Program-made: the position numbers and the translations under genes
Assembly: GCA_021030905.1 (NCBI GenBank)
Contig: JAGFMI010000030.1
Coordinates: 174,017 to 238,016 of the forward strand
Length of the DNA stretch: 64,000 bases
Reading direction: 5' to 3'
DNA from: Pyrenula massariospora
Taxonomy: Eukaryota > Ascomycota > Eurotiomycetes > Pyrenulales > Pyrenulaceae
Shown: positions 23,411-34,931 of the stretch, one piece after another
Numbering within the stretch: position 1 is the first letter of the stretch
How the letters are laid out: every line of letters begins with the position of its first letter
The notes under the pieces: generated by a model
What the model was told of the DNA's origin: nothing
The model's input: the letters and a program-made list of their open reading frames with translations, nothing else
Databases searched by the model: none

Positions 23411-23956
23411 TCACCATTCAAACCCCTTTCCCTCTCCTTCCCATTTCACAACCTTCGCCCCCTTCCCCTTGAGATGCTCCTCAACCCACTCCTCAATCTC
23501 CCCCGCCCCCTTCCCCCCACTATCCCACGTCCGATGCCCCCCACCGCCCAAGAGCACAACCTCAAACCCCTCCGCCAGCCCACTCTCCGCTGCCGCCCCG
23601 ACACAATTCTCACTCTGCATCCCCGCCAACACCAACCTCGTCACCCCCTTCCCCCGCAACTCCCCCGCCAACCCGCCATTCGCCTCAAACACGCTCCCCA
23701 CGCTCTTGCGCAGCACCGGCACCTCTTCCGGCGGCGCGATGCACAGCTGCCACCCCTCGCTGCCGTACTGCATGTCCGGGTCCTCGTCGTCGTGCTGCAC
23801 AAAGTAGATGTGCGGCTTGCTCGGGGCGGACTGGGCGGAGGAGAGGATGGCGCGCCAGAGGTCGAGGGAGGCGGGCTTGGGGTAGGGGAAGTCCGGGCCG
23901 TTGACGAGTGCGTTTTGGACGTCGATGAAGAGGAATGCTGTGGTTGAGGGGGCCAT
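23411..23956 (-). CDS. Isochorismatase-like cysteine hydrolase
   Basis: A single exon of 181 residues. The fold is that of the isochorismatase/nicotinamidase superfamily, which hydrolyses vinyl-ether or amide bonds through an Asp-Lys-Cys triad. The candidate residues are Asp12 (FLFIDVQNALV), Lys84 (VLRKSVGSVFEAN) and Cys118 (AGMQSENCVGAAAESG), all spaced as in the family. The short length agrees with stand-alone cytosolic members; there is no targeting signal. The C-terminus is rich in Gly, Lys and Glu. The gene is strikingly rich in C and G at third codon positions compared with its neighbours, and a long C-rich opposite-strand frame overlaps it. The substrate cannot be inferred. Confidence 0.85.
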   Translation of the reverse strand: MAPSTTAFLFIDVQNALVNGPDFPYPKPASLDLWRAILSSAQSAPSKPHIYFVQHDDEDPDMQYGSEGWQLCIAPPEEVPVLRKSVGSVFEANGGLAGELRGKGVTRLVLAGMQSENCVGAAAESGLAEGFEVVLLGGGGHRTWDSGGKGAGEIEEWVEEHLKGKGAKVVKWEGEGKGFEW

Positions 23957-24772
23957 CTTTTTGGTGGTCTGGTTTGGATGGACTGTGGATGGGGGATTGG
24001 TTGGGGTTTCCTATTTGGGAAATGCGGTGCTGCGCTGACTTGGATCTGAGGAGTTTAGAGCGTGATGATGGATGTAAGAGTAGAGAACATGAAGAAGAAA
24101 GCGAGGAGGTTGATGTCCCAGAAAAACTTGTCAACGATTCAATAGAGAAGGAGAAGGAGATTTTGGACCTCAGAATTAGATTAATTCTAGATAATGATTG
24201 TTCTCAGAATTGACGCGTAGAATGTAGCCAAGACGCGTCTGGAGGTAAGATGTGTTGATGTCGATCAGTGTGAGTCATAGGCGTAGCCGTATTTTCGTAT
24301 TTGCTTCGAGAGGGGTAGATTTACCGTTCCTTTTCCAAACGAGCGGGAATTAGTTTGCACCGAGTTCATCTGGCCTCCGGTGGCTGGATCTTGGATCGCA
24401 CGCTAAACGCTTAAAAGGGTTGCAGTATTTAGCGGGACCGGCCAGATGAGTCTCCATCATTCAGTGTAGCCTACAAAAATTAAGTATTTGCCGCCGGTCT
24501 CAGTTCAATAGAATCTAAGAATAATGTCAATTTCCTGAGTATCTCGGGAAAGCCATGAGATTAGTCTGACTACCACAAATCGCCTACATTCAGACAGCCC
24601 GATTGACTGGCATCGCTGAAGCGGGAAATGAAAATATAATTTGCTGTCTTTCATCACGAACAGAGCATCGCTGAACATTTAGTTGATTCAATCTTCCCTA
24701 CCAGCCAGTCTATTTGGACGGGCGAATACCCAACTAAGAGTTCCTGCGAAAATGGCCAATACCATAGGCTGC
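23957..24772. other. Intergenic region
   Basis: About 800 bp between the isochorismatase start and the AAA ATPase stop. It is somewhat AT-richer than the flanks, with no supported gene. Confidence 0.4.
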
Positions 24773-27700
24773 TCATCGTCTGTTGGCGGTCTTGGCCGCC
24801 CATCCACTAGCTGACTGTGCAGGAGGGTCCTTCCCAAACGCGTCGTCTCGGAGACTACGTTGAATAGCAATGGTTGCATCATCGCGTCCTCTTGTGCTCT
24901 TCATGTAGTCCTTAAATTTCTTCGACATGGCGACGACTTGTTCAAAATGCTCCTCTTTGATCATAGGCATCTCGCCCTTCGCTTCGTACACAGCAAGCGC
25001 AACTGCCGTTTGAAACGCTAAAACGGGTGTCAGTATATTCGATGCCGCACTCATTTCTGTTACAGTTTTCATGTTCTGCGGACGTGGTTAATACAGTCAG
25101 GTCGAGACTTACCATTTCGTATCTCTCGCCCATTCCATTCGAGCTCTCTTACATCGTTTGATCCGCAAACATACTGCTCCGCGCGATACTCGTATCGTAT
25201 CTCTTGGCCATTTTCTTCGCGATCCTCTTCGAGCTTCTTGAATGTGTTCTTCCAGATCTTAATACGAGAATCCTGATTCAATGGCTCGTAGGCGATCTGA
25301 ATATGAATTCGTGATAGAATGGCTTCGTCGAAGGAGCCAACCCGATTGGTGGTGAGAAACATGATGCCTTGAAAATATTCGATTGTGCGTAAGAAGACTT
25401 GGTGTTTGAATGATTAGAACAACACATGTGCAACGACCTCGCGGTGTGACCGAAGCATACCTGAAACAGTACCATTGCGCTCTATTTCCCTCTTTTCCCT
25501 TGATTCTAGGTAAACATCTGCCTCATCCAAGAGTACTATTGCATCCCAATCCTGTGCATTGGCAAAAAAGGTTAGAAGATTTTCCTCAAGCTTCATGGGA
25601 TTGTGGCCAAGGTCAGCGGCTGTTATGCTGAGCAAGGGTCTACGAGTGAATTCCGCCACAGACTCTACGTTGGTTAGTAAAGATGAGCCGAGGTGCAGGT
25701 TGAAGGAGTTCTCTGACCAGCAGTCATTGTCTTCCCAGTGCCAGGGGGTCCATGCAGTAAAATGATCTGTCCTTCACCCTTTCCGCGGATGGCATCGGCA
25801 AAGAAAGGTTTGATCCCAGAGCTGGCATTCATGTATGCCTCGCAAATGGCTTTGATCATGAATTTGCTGCTCTCTGGATTAATCACCAACTTGTCAATGG
25901 CCTTCACATTGATTCGAGGATCTGAAATGTCATCGATATCGAGAAGATCTGGGAATACAAGTCAGCTCTCTTAGCGAGTAAAGGCAGTTTGAATTACCGT
26001 AATTTCGGTCCTTTAGTATGTAGGCTGTTACCGTTCCAGCACAGAGTTTATATTGATGGTCGCTCAATTCTTCTTTTTCCGATGGGCGAATCCTGTCATA
26101 AGAGGCAAAAGTCACAGGTGCATAATGTGACTGAGTAGCATAATGCTGCTCACATGTCTCGCACTGGCAGGCTGCGGCTCGCGCGTGTAATCCAGGTTGT
26201 ATCTTATGATCTGGTTCCATAGATTCCCAAGAATCAAGGAAATACCTTGCGTCCGCCATGATTTTCTCTTTGTCCGCGACTACGACGATCCTTTGACGCT
26301 CATGCTAAGCTGGTGGTGAGGACATGACTCTAAAAGATTTAGGATAACGGTAGAAGGGTGATCGACTTACTTTGCGGGCTCGCCTCAGGGACCATCCTGT
26401 AAATTCTTGGTATGTCGACTTTTTGGTAAACCTGAAATATTTCTTGCCTCGCTGTATTAGACCTCTTTCTATGCCCGATGATCCGTCCTTATCCCGGTGC
26501 ACGTACGCAGGGTAAATGGGTAAAGTCTGGAGATCGCGGGCGCCTTCCCATGGCGGGATTTGTAAGACGCGCAACTTCCGACCGATATATTGGCCGTCGA
26601 ATCGTAGGTTCCATACGTGTATTGTGTAGGCTATGGCTCGCTTGTCAATGACGCCGCCCGTGACTGACTCGACAACGTAGAGCCCAAGTTTACCATTCTC
26701 ACGGATGAACACGTCAGATCCTGGCTTTAAAATTTGCCAAAATGAGTTGAAAGTGATCGTTGGGGCATTGCCGCCGATAGGCCCCTCAGCATCTTCAGTG
26801 TGCAATCTTTCCTTCTCCGTAAGCCACTCTAACAAGTAATCAATGTGAAGGTCGCATTTGACATTATATTCGGTGCTGTGTCTTTTTCGTGACTCATTTG
26901 CTTCGTCTTTGAGCTGACTCAATTCGTCGCGATGAAGATATAAGTCCTCAAAGGGGGCTGGAAAAATACCTTGAACCAAACAGTCATTCCCGCTTGCTGG
27001 CGATTGCGAAGTGTATTTCACCACGCTTCTCAGAGCATTCAATAGCTCAGGCGAGTTGATTGTAAGAGTTTTCCTCCTAATTTTGTCAGCGGGATCAAGC
27101 GTTTCAGGTTTCGGATCCATTTTCTCTGCTCCATCTTCGTCTTCCAGGTCGTTAGGCCGAATAGCCCCAAAGCGAACAATTTCAGTGGTCTCTTGAAGCA
27201 CTGGACGTATTTGCCACATTCTCGGTATAAATACATTTGGGTGAGTGTAAAATTTTTGGTAGCGGAAGGACTCAAGATTAGAATCAAAGTAATGTTTTTC
27301 AAATACTTGAACGCTGTATCCGATCTTCACCTCAGCGGGAGGCTCTGCGTTCTTCTGATCCGACAGATCTTTGGATTCGTTCTTTCGCGGTGGCTTACCC
27401 ACAACATCTTCTGGAGGTTCTGCGGCCCATGGGACGGTAAAGGAAATCGAGACTTCCCAGTTCGGTTTGGCAAGGTCCTCCCAAGCCGTTGAGCTAACGA
27501 TGCAACCATCTTCATCCTTCAACTCGAAATCGCCTGCTTCGATAATTATCGTCGCAGCTGGATGATGTGCAAAGGCTCCTTTTATCTGACTTTGCATTCC
27601 CTAAGGCATATCAGCAGCTCGACTTTAGTGCAGAGATCGCAGTAACCAACCTTCCAAGTCTTGCAAAGTTTCCACGGAAAAGACCATTTCTTCTCTGGCG

Positions 27701-28088
27701 GATTAGAGTTTCTAAACCAGGCAACAAGCGTGAGGGTATCTTCGTCATTTCGCTTGCTTTCCACTTTATCTGAAGGGCTGATAGTAGCCTCAGCTGCTTC
27801 GTCTTCATCTTGGCGTGGGCTCGAGAGTAAGTTCTCGTCAGGAGTCGAAATTCGCATCGGATCTAGAACTTCTATTTGCTTCTGTACCTTTTCATTGAGG
27901 TCGTCATCCTTACTAGGCGTAGATTCAGAAATCAGAGCGTGGTCGTTATTCTTAACTTGGGAAACGAGACTCTGGGACTGAGCAAGAGCGGGTTCGCTAG
28001 AGGAAGCTTCGAAGCCCCTCCCGGGAAAGTTCTCTTCACCATCGTTCCATGTGATTATTGGGCCGCTTTCTTTGTCAGGAGCTGCCAT
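24773..28088 (-). CDS. AAA+ ATPase with N-terminal DUF7025
   Basis: Seven exons, 28088-27651, 27600-26371, 26304-25998, 25948-25718, 25664-25461, 25397-25113 and 25017-24773, give 979 residues in phase throughout. The first 140 residues are acidic and disordered. The middle (about 180-600) is the fungal DUF7025 region (FNSFWQILKPGSDVFIR, KRAIAYTIHVWNLRFDGQYI, GRKLRVLQIPPWEGARDL). The C-terminal third is an AAA module with Walker A GPPGTGKT at 725-732, Walker B LLDEAD at 780-785, sensor-1 FLTTNRV and an arginine-finger region (FDEAILSRIHIQI). The catalytic set is complete, so ATP hydrolysis is expected. This architecture is common in Pezizomycotina, often in many copies, and the substrates are unknown. 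The intact splice sites and motifs argue against decay. Confidence 0.88.
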
Positions 28089-29255
28089 TATCGTGGCCTT
28101 GTGTCCAAGTGAACCGCTAAATGGTATTGGCGTCAAATACAGTCACTACCCGGTGCCAGTTGGACAAGCTTCAAGGCCAGATCAGGACTTTTGAGATACA
28201 GACAAGTGTCACCCTACATGAGCAAGGCTCTGGATGTCTTGGATTTTCAATATGCTTGCGGCTCTGCTAATGATCTTTGACCGGAGCAAGCTTCCCGTGC
28301 TCACCTATTCCGCAGGGAGGTAAGGTTAGTTCTCGTCATGAAAGCCCACTGGAACATGTCTGTAGCGAATCATGCCTGCTTGTGTTACGGGGAAGGAAGA
28401 GTCGAAATGCCAAAATCTGCCTTTAAATAGACGTGAAGATCATGAATGGGGCTGTCTTTTAGACGAAGACTGGAACCGTAGCCTAGAATTGGTTTCCGAT
28501 GGGCGGTAACCTGCTTTGATCCTACATATGATGTGCAGAATCGGGGCCAATGGGACAGAGGAGCCCCCACAAAGCGCCATTTGGAGGTGGCATGGTTGAA
28601 TCGACAGAGCTACACGACATCAAATAAATCAAGGCATTTTCACAAAGGATAGGCTCAAGGCAGAGGGGGGAATGCTTATCGGAATCAAGCACGCACATCG
28701 TATCACAAACTTGAATAGTTTCTGGCTTACCAGCTTGTCAGAATTCGATCACGATCAGTGGTATTGATCTTTCAAAGGCGAACCGCAGCTGGAGTCAGAT
28801 CCTTTCGCACCAACATCTTTTAGGAAATACGCAAGGCTGGCCCCATTTGAGAGACACGCAGAGATTCAGAAGGATTTCGTTCTCGCACCAGACTTCAAAT
28901 CTGGTAAAGGAAGACGCTGCGTCTTCATGTGCGATTCCGTCATCGAGCCCATTGACGTCCCTTGTCTTATCACGTTCCCATCTCTAGGGTGTCTACGTAG
29001 TACTACTTTACTACTGGCCTCCTCCAGTTCTCAACGACAGCACTCTACGCTTGCCACCCAACGCTTGCCACTCATGTTACAAACCTTGTCGGCTTAGCGA
29101 AGACCTTATGCGCACAAGGAGGGTCACTAAACGCACTCACCTGAAAACTACGACGCAGACCAATGATCAAGAGCAGGCCGCCGTTGTAGTAGCTTCCAAG
29201 GCAAGGCTATGTCGCCTGGGTATGCCAAAATTGTCACCAATGCACTGATTGGTTA
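28089..29255. other. Intergenic region with two adjacent hairpins
   Basis: About 1.2 kb upstream of the AAA gene. No supported coding sequence. The only clear structure is a pair of perfect hairpins at 28887-28926, listed separately. Confidence 0.4.
28887..28926 (+). repeat. Two adjacent perfect hairpins, tRNA-arm-like
   Basis: The first hairpin has 6-bp arms (ACCAGA/TCTGGT) around the 7-nt loop CTTCAAA. Four bases later comes a perfect 8-bp inverted repeat (GAAGACGC/GCGTCTTC) with a single base between the arms. The loop sequence and its position resemble an anticodon arm followed by a long variable arm, as in serine or selenocysteine tRNAs, with UCA in the anticodon position. I could not find a matching T arm or acceptor stem, so this is not called as a tRNA. 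Confidence 0.3.
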
Positions 29256-29475
29256 TCCCTTACTAGTCGGTAATGGGCCACTTATCCGCAGGGGCGAAAG
29301 TTCTAGGCGTGTGCGGGGTATCTTTTAGAGGTTTTAAGCTTCTACGAACCCTCAATGTCAGCCTTGTCAGGGCTGAAAGCTTATTATTTAGGGGCTGTTA
29401 GTCTATGTTCTGCCCCGCACACGCCTAGAACTTTCGCCCCTGCGGATAAGTGGCCCATTACCGACTAGTAAGGGA
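29256..29475. mobile_element. Non-autonomous Tc1/mariner-type element (MITE)
   Basis: A 220-bp element bounded by perfect 63-bp terminal inverted repeats at 29256-29318 and 29413-29475, each beginning TCCCTTACTAGTCGGTAATG when read inwards. Both ends are flanked by TA, at 29254-29255 and 29476-29477, the target duplication made by Tc1/mariner/pogo transposases. The 94-bp interior has no open frame, so the element must rely on a transposase elsewhere. Perfect arm identity suggests recent insertion, or selection on hairpin symmetry. It sits about 290 bp before the start of the STAND-like gene. I see no second copy in the window. Confidence 0.9.
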
Positions 29476-29766
29476 TAGTCTTGGCAAACCAGCTGCCTAG
29501 ATCAAGCTTTTATTTCGCCCTGGCCAAGTTGAGGCGTCTCTCTCTCTGGCAGTACCCTCACACAAGAGATCACATTCCATGTCGCTCAGTGTAAGACATC
29601 GTGCTTTGATCACTGTCGTCTGCCATGACAGAGTTAGAGGACGTGCTTTTGAAATTCGACATTGCAGGGTCATCGCATCATTACGACGGGTCGCACTTTG
29701 TTACCTCCCACAACTTAACCTTTGATTGTACATCCAGCAGAGGCTAAATTTTACCGTAGAGCAATA

Positions 29767-31945
29767 ATGGACATTGCTACCGTTCGACGTACTGACGAAT
29801 TAGAAGGACAATCCATCGTTCGTAGGTTCACTGATGAGCTTGAGCCGACAAGCGATGTCGAGCATGCTACCAAGGAGGCTCAGGCTCAACAAGACGAGGA
29901 TGAAGAGGACATACATAGAGCTCGCGTAGCCACTTTGCAGAGAAGGGTGACAGAAAATCGACGAGGCAGCGACACAACTTCCGAAAAGATTGATCGTAAA
30001 TATCAGGCCCAGAGTGTCTGGGATGAGCTCGACCATGAGCGGCGTCGGCTGGAAGAAACGCTCGATAAATTCCCGGCTGCGACCGAAGACTTGGCTACAC
30101 AGCCAAAATCTCGAATATTGGGCTCGTCTACGAAACATAAAGCAAATCAACACAGGAAGCGTGACAAGGCCTATGACTTCTCGGACATCACTAAGGTGGT
30201 CGCAAGCCTGGATAAAGACTTCCAAGAGAAACACTCAAAGGTAACCCAAAAGATTCGATGACACATTTTCATATGAGCTAGACAAATCCTGATTATTCTG
30301 CTTTTACCGATAGGCGTTCAAAAATTTCGAGAAAATGTGCTCCATGCTCAACTCGCACAGAGCTTTACTAGCTATCCTACCTTCGCAGAGTATCTACGCT
30401 TCCGTTTTCTGTGGCAGCATTTCGACTTTGATAAAGGTAAGTTGTACCTATGGCCGATGAAATGTCTTCATTGGTCTAAGTGACGGGAAATATTAGGCTG
30501 CTGCCAACCATAAAGAAACTTCGGAGACACTATCTAGGGCACTCGCAGATATTTCGGACAAAACCACCATCTGCGAGCGGCTGGTGAGGATTTTTGGCAC
30601 AGAAGAAATGAAGTGGAGACTAGCCGGGGTATATTCCAAGGTCTTTGGCTTCTTTCGAGAGAGCATGGAGTGGTATCTGGGTTCTCGCCTATCGCGATTC
30701 AGGAAAAGCTTCGATGAAAGTGTCAGTCAAAAGTTTAAAGACGTGGCATCAGAGATTAAGGACAAGATTGAAAACATGCATAAGGTGGGCAGTGTAGAGG
30801 ACATTGCGGTGAATCGTGCAACGCTTGAGGAAGTGTCTTCTCTCAAGGCGCAATTCTCATTGTTCGGTGCCGAGCTTTCCGATCTTCGGAATCTCGTGTC
30901 GCAGACACGTCAACAACGACTCTTCCCAACAGAATTGCGGATCGACGTTGGCCAGAATATGATGCGAATGTTGATGTCTGATTACAGTGAAGCCCGATCG
31001 CGCCTGAGATGCGGCACCTTGGAAACCCTATATGCTAACGAGCTACAAGCGATAGCTGAATCATCGTCGAATTGGGCCTATGACGAAGGCCAAGTCGAAG
31101 ATTCCAGTGGCAGAAGCAGTCCGAGAAGCCAGGTCCAGCAGCTTCGGTTCCTGAATAAGAAGCTACTAAATAGATCAGAAGCTCTAAACCAAATCGGGCG
31201 CCTGAAAGACACCATCGTCGGCACTGACGGATTGGAGTTTCTCAGTGATCCCAGCAACAGGCTCGCAGACGCTGAAGTGATATTTGCATTACAGCGTTGG
31301 GTGAGCGATCCCGACTTCCAAGTATTGTGGATTTCGACCCCCTTGGAGTTGCGACCGGATGACAGCGCGAGAGCAGCGGCTTTAGGACCAATTGCAGCAG
31401 CAATCGAGCTAGGAGTGCCATTTATTGCTCACTTCTGTGACAAGCCGCGGAGTTCCACAACATTGGGTGTCGACAGAGATCGATATGGATTGCTCGACCT
31501 ATGTCATAACCTGATATTGCAGCTGTTGCAATTCAACGTTCCAGATGACAAAGCTGAACTCGATCAGCAACAATTAGACAGATTAGATGGAAGCGAAGAA
31601 TCATGGGATATGGTACTCTACCTTCTTTACGACCTTTTGCACACCACCCCTTCTTGTCTGTACTGTATCATTCACAACTTGAATAATTTAGAAGGTGGAG
31701 AGGGAACTTCATGGTGCAGAGAGCTCGCCGAAATGCTCATTCATCATCAGAGAGAATCAGATGGTGGCTTTAGGATTTTGTTCACCACATCAGGTTCCTC
31801 ACGGATATTAATGGATTTGGTTTCGCATAAAAACCATGTCAACTCTTCAGAATCCACTCGAGAACTTGAGCGTCATGGGGAAATCGTCGATCTCCATCTG
31901 CCGGACAATGGCGAGCATGGGATCGACCAGAACTCAAGGTTCTAA
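29767..31945 (+). CDS. DUF7708 STAND-like protein with degenerate NTPase
   Basis: Exons 29767-30240, 30314-30436 and 30497-31945 give 681 residues in phase. The N-terminal 150 residues are charged. A DUF7708-type helical domain follows at about 150-290 (MCSMLNSHRALLAILPSQSI, VYSKVFGFFRESMEWYL). The domain is common at the N-terminus of fungal NLR-like STAND proteins, which act in non-self recognition and regulated cell death. Then comes a NACHT-like segment (about 400-660) with family landmarks ALQRWVSDPDFQVLWISTP, IPFIAHFCDKPRSS-like text, LDGSEESWDMVLYLLYDLL and FRILFTTSGSSRILMD. Where Walker A should follow VLWIST there is PLELRPDDS, with no GxxxxGK[ST]. The protein also stops soon after this segment, with no repeat domain. 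The coding sequence itself shows no frameshift, so it looks like a maintained non-ATP-binding relative. Confidence 0.72.
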
Positions 31946-32936
31946 TTTGCAAATTGCGTTCGCTTGCAATAACCCCACGGCCATCCAGAAGGTCCATTCA
32001 GAAAATGAGATCATCGGAAAGAAATACATCTGAGGAGAAGAATCTTGAGCTTCGAGATCTCTAAATGCTTCCAAGCTCTTGCCGTCGGTGGTGCTATGGT
32101 AGCCATTCCCGACCAGCGGACGGAACTCTTCTTGAAGACGGGTACTTATTCGCATCTGGCTGCTGGCCGGCGTCGCAGATGAAAAGTGCTAAAGTAGATA
32201 CGTATATACCGAAAGATCAAGAGTAGAGGGCTATTATCGGCTCCACAGAACGGCGACAGAAGACTTCAACGTCTGAATCTGTTAGCGCTTGATCCGGATG
32301 CAAACAGTCTTTTTGCTCGTCCGAGGGGAGATCTGAGCACCATGGATGATGCGAATAAACACTTCACGAACGGGGACCACAAAAGAGCACACCAAAAAAG
32401 AGTACACAATGGACTTCCTCGATTTGTGGCGGTCAACGCTCGGAAAGCTTCAATAAAAGGATTGAAGGAAGGTCAATCAGCCCTATCGCCTCCCTGTCTA
32501 CATGGAAATGGTAGGCGGTACGGTAGAAGCCTTGATCATCTTTTACAGAGACGCGATAGGATGAACAGGTATTTCAGACCAGTCATTACTAAAATCAAAG
32601 CTTTGATTTACTGCTGGCCAGCCTCCAAGTCGTCTTTTATTTGCAAGTCACCGTTTCGAGAAGTGGCTTGGCAGCGAAGTTGCTACGCCAACAAGATGAT
32701 TGTCCCAACTAGGGAATATGTTATGGTCCCACAACTCGCTGCCACATCACTCCACTCCACTCCACTCCACTCCACTCCACCCCACGCGGCGGTCACACTG
32801 TCCAAGACCAACCATGCCCGTGCACCCACTAGGGTCGCCATGACCTAGGCGCCAACAAGCTCTGGGTCTCATGTACAACTTCCTTCGCTATCGCTACCTG
32901 ATCGCACTTGCTGAGTGTCGCGACTTACTCGAGGAA
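31946..32936. other. Kinesin upstream region with pentanucleotide repeat
   Basis: About 1 kb between the STAND-like stop and the kinesin start. It contains the CCACT microsatellite listed separately. An open frame at 32342-32848 spans the repeat, but its translation looks like non-coding sequence. Confidence 0.45.
32750..32779 (+). repeat. (CCACT)n microsatellite
   Basis: Five to six tandem copies of CCACT (read also as CTCCA) about 160-190 bp before the kinesin start codon. The array is short and nearly perfect, and its length is probably variable between strains. Confidence 0.8.
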
Positions 32937-34931
32937 ATGGCGCCTGCCACGGCGCATATGCTCAGAGACCACGTTGGAGATGGTGTCTACGGCCTGCGAT
33001 CAAGAACCAACTCTCCTTTACCGAGTTCAGCAAGCAGTCCCAGCCTGAGGAGCAAAGAGAGCGTTATTGTGAGGCCGATGACGCCAACAATGGGAGGCGG
33101 AGGAGGGAACGTGAAGGTGGTGGTTAGGGTGAGAGGGTTCTTACCGAGAGGTAAGCCAAAGACCCAAACCTCGAAAGACGATCACTGAATCCACTGTCTT
33201 CTAGAGACCGATCGTGGAGCGCAATGTCTTATCGAAATGAACCCTCACACCCAATCGACTAAACTGCTAATTCCTCCATCGACGGACACTGCAAACGCTA
33301 AAGCGCAAAGTCGCAAGGTCATCGAAGAGAAAAACTTCACATTTGACAATTCCTTCTGGTCGCATCGGACCGATGATGATCATTATGCCCATCAAGAGGA
33401 TATATACAATTCTCTGGGAGAAGAATTTCTCGACCACAACTTTGAGGGTTATCATACTTGCATCTTTGCCTACGGTCAGACGGGATCTGGCAAAAGCTAC
33501 ACCATGATGGGCACCCCGGAAGCTCCAGGACTAATACCGCGAACATGTGAGGATCTATTTCAGCGCATCGAATCCCATAAATCTCCCAATGTCAGCTACT
33601 CGGTCCGAGTCTCCTACTTCGAAGTCTACAATGAACACGTCCGCGACCTCTTCCTCCCTAGAACAAACCCGCCTCACTATTTGAAAGTCCGGGAGAATCC
33701 TGCAGAAGGCGCCTACGTCGAGAATTTGACAGAGATGCAAGTCAAGACTTATATGGAGATCCTCAAACATATGCGCATGGGAGACCGTAACCGCACAACC
33801 GCTTCCACCAAGATGAATGATACATCATCCCGCTCTCATTCCGTCTTCACGATCGTCCTCAAACAAATCCATCACGACTACCATACTGACGAGACGACCG
33901 AACGCATGGCACGGATACGCCTAGTAGATCTCGCAGGTTCTGAACGCGCAAAGGCAACAGAAGCTACCGGCGCTCGCCTTCGGGAAGGCTCAAGCATAAA
34001 TCGTTCCCTGACTACCCTCGGCCGCGTCATCGCTGCGCTCGCCACAGATGAACGCCGTACCTCCCCTCGAAAAGTCAACAAAGATGTCGTTCCCTACCGT
34101 GATAGTGTGCTAACATGGCTCTTGAAAGACTCCCTTGGCGGCAACTCGAAAACCGCAATGATCGCATGTATTGCGCCATCTGACTACGATGAAACTTTAT
34201 CTACACTTCGCTATGCTGACCAGGCGAAACGGATACGCACAAAAGCCATCGTCAACCAAGACCATGTTTCTAGCGCCGAGAAGGATGCTCAAATTGCCGA
34301 GATGAAGGAGACGATTCGCAATCTCCAACTCACTCTCAACCAGCAGCAACAAGCCTCGTCCCGCCCGTCTACGCCAACGCTGTCCTCAAATGCAGTCACC
34401 GAAGCGCTAGAGAAGCAAGCAGAACGGCACAACGAGCGCCTGGGCCAGTACACAGCGAAGTACGAGGACATGCTCCGGATGATGGAAGAGAAACTCGCCA
34501 TTAGCGAGAGCCGGGTCGCACAGCTGAGAGAAGAGAAGGAAAGCTCGCAAAGGCATTTGGGATTGGTGATTGGAGAGATGAAGGACTTGAGAGTCGAGAA
34601 CGAGATGCTTAAGGCGAGGGAAACAAATGAGAAGAGTAGACCGGAGACGCCGGAGCGCATGGTGGACATACACGTTGATGAAGGGTTTGAGAGCGATGAG
34701 GGGCGAAGGGAGGAGAGGACGCCTGAGTTGGAGAGTGATGGTGGGGAAGAGGATGAGGAGCCGGATGAAGAGGACGAGGAGATTCAAGAGTTGAGGGAGA
34801 GGCACGCAAGGGAGATGCAGGAACAGATGCAGACACTGATGAATGATATAGGGTTGTTCAGGAAGAAAGTGAGAGGAGATCGGGGACCGTGGGGTGGTGC
34901 GATGGGAGATGGGATAGCGGCGGATGGATAA
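32937..34931 (+). CDS. Short kinesin-3 motor protein
   Basis: Two exons, 32937-33150 and 33205-34931, give 646 residues; an upstream in-frame Met at 32871 would add 22. The motor carries the P-loop GQTGSGKS at 162-169, switch I NDTSSRSHS at 276-284, switch II DLAGSE at 313-318 and PYRDSVLTWLLKDSLGGNSK. The sequence is closest in character to kinesin-3 (Unc-104/KIF1), plus-end motors for vesicle transport. An 85-residue low-complexity stretch precedes the motor. After it come only about 250 residues of coiled coil and acidic text (KAEEDEEPDEEDEEI-like). The FHA and PH domains of full-length Unc-104 are absent. The ORF ends at a normal stop in a charged tail, so this resembles the short kinesin-3 known from Neurospora rather than a truncation. 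Confidence 0.88.

Noticed and set aside
23315-23947. 210-residue Pro/Arg-rich plus-strand frame
   Set aside because: It is the complement of the GC-rich isochorismatase gene, which has a full catalytic triad.
28870-28950. tRNA gene with UCA anticodon
   Set aside because: Only an anticodon-like arm and a second hairpin are seen; T arm, D arm and acceptor stem do not form, so no tRNA is called.
32342-32848. 168-residue plus-strand frame before the kinesin
   Set aside because: It runs through the CCACT repeat, has no domain and looks like leader or intergenic sequence.
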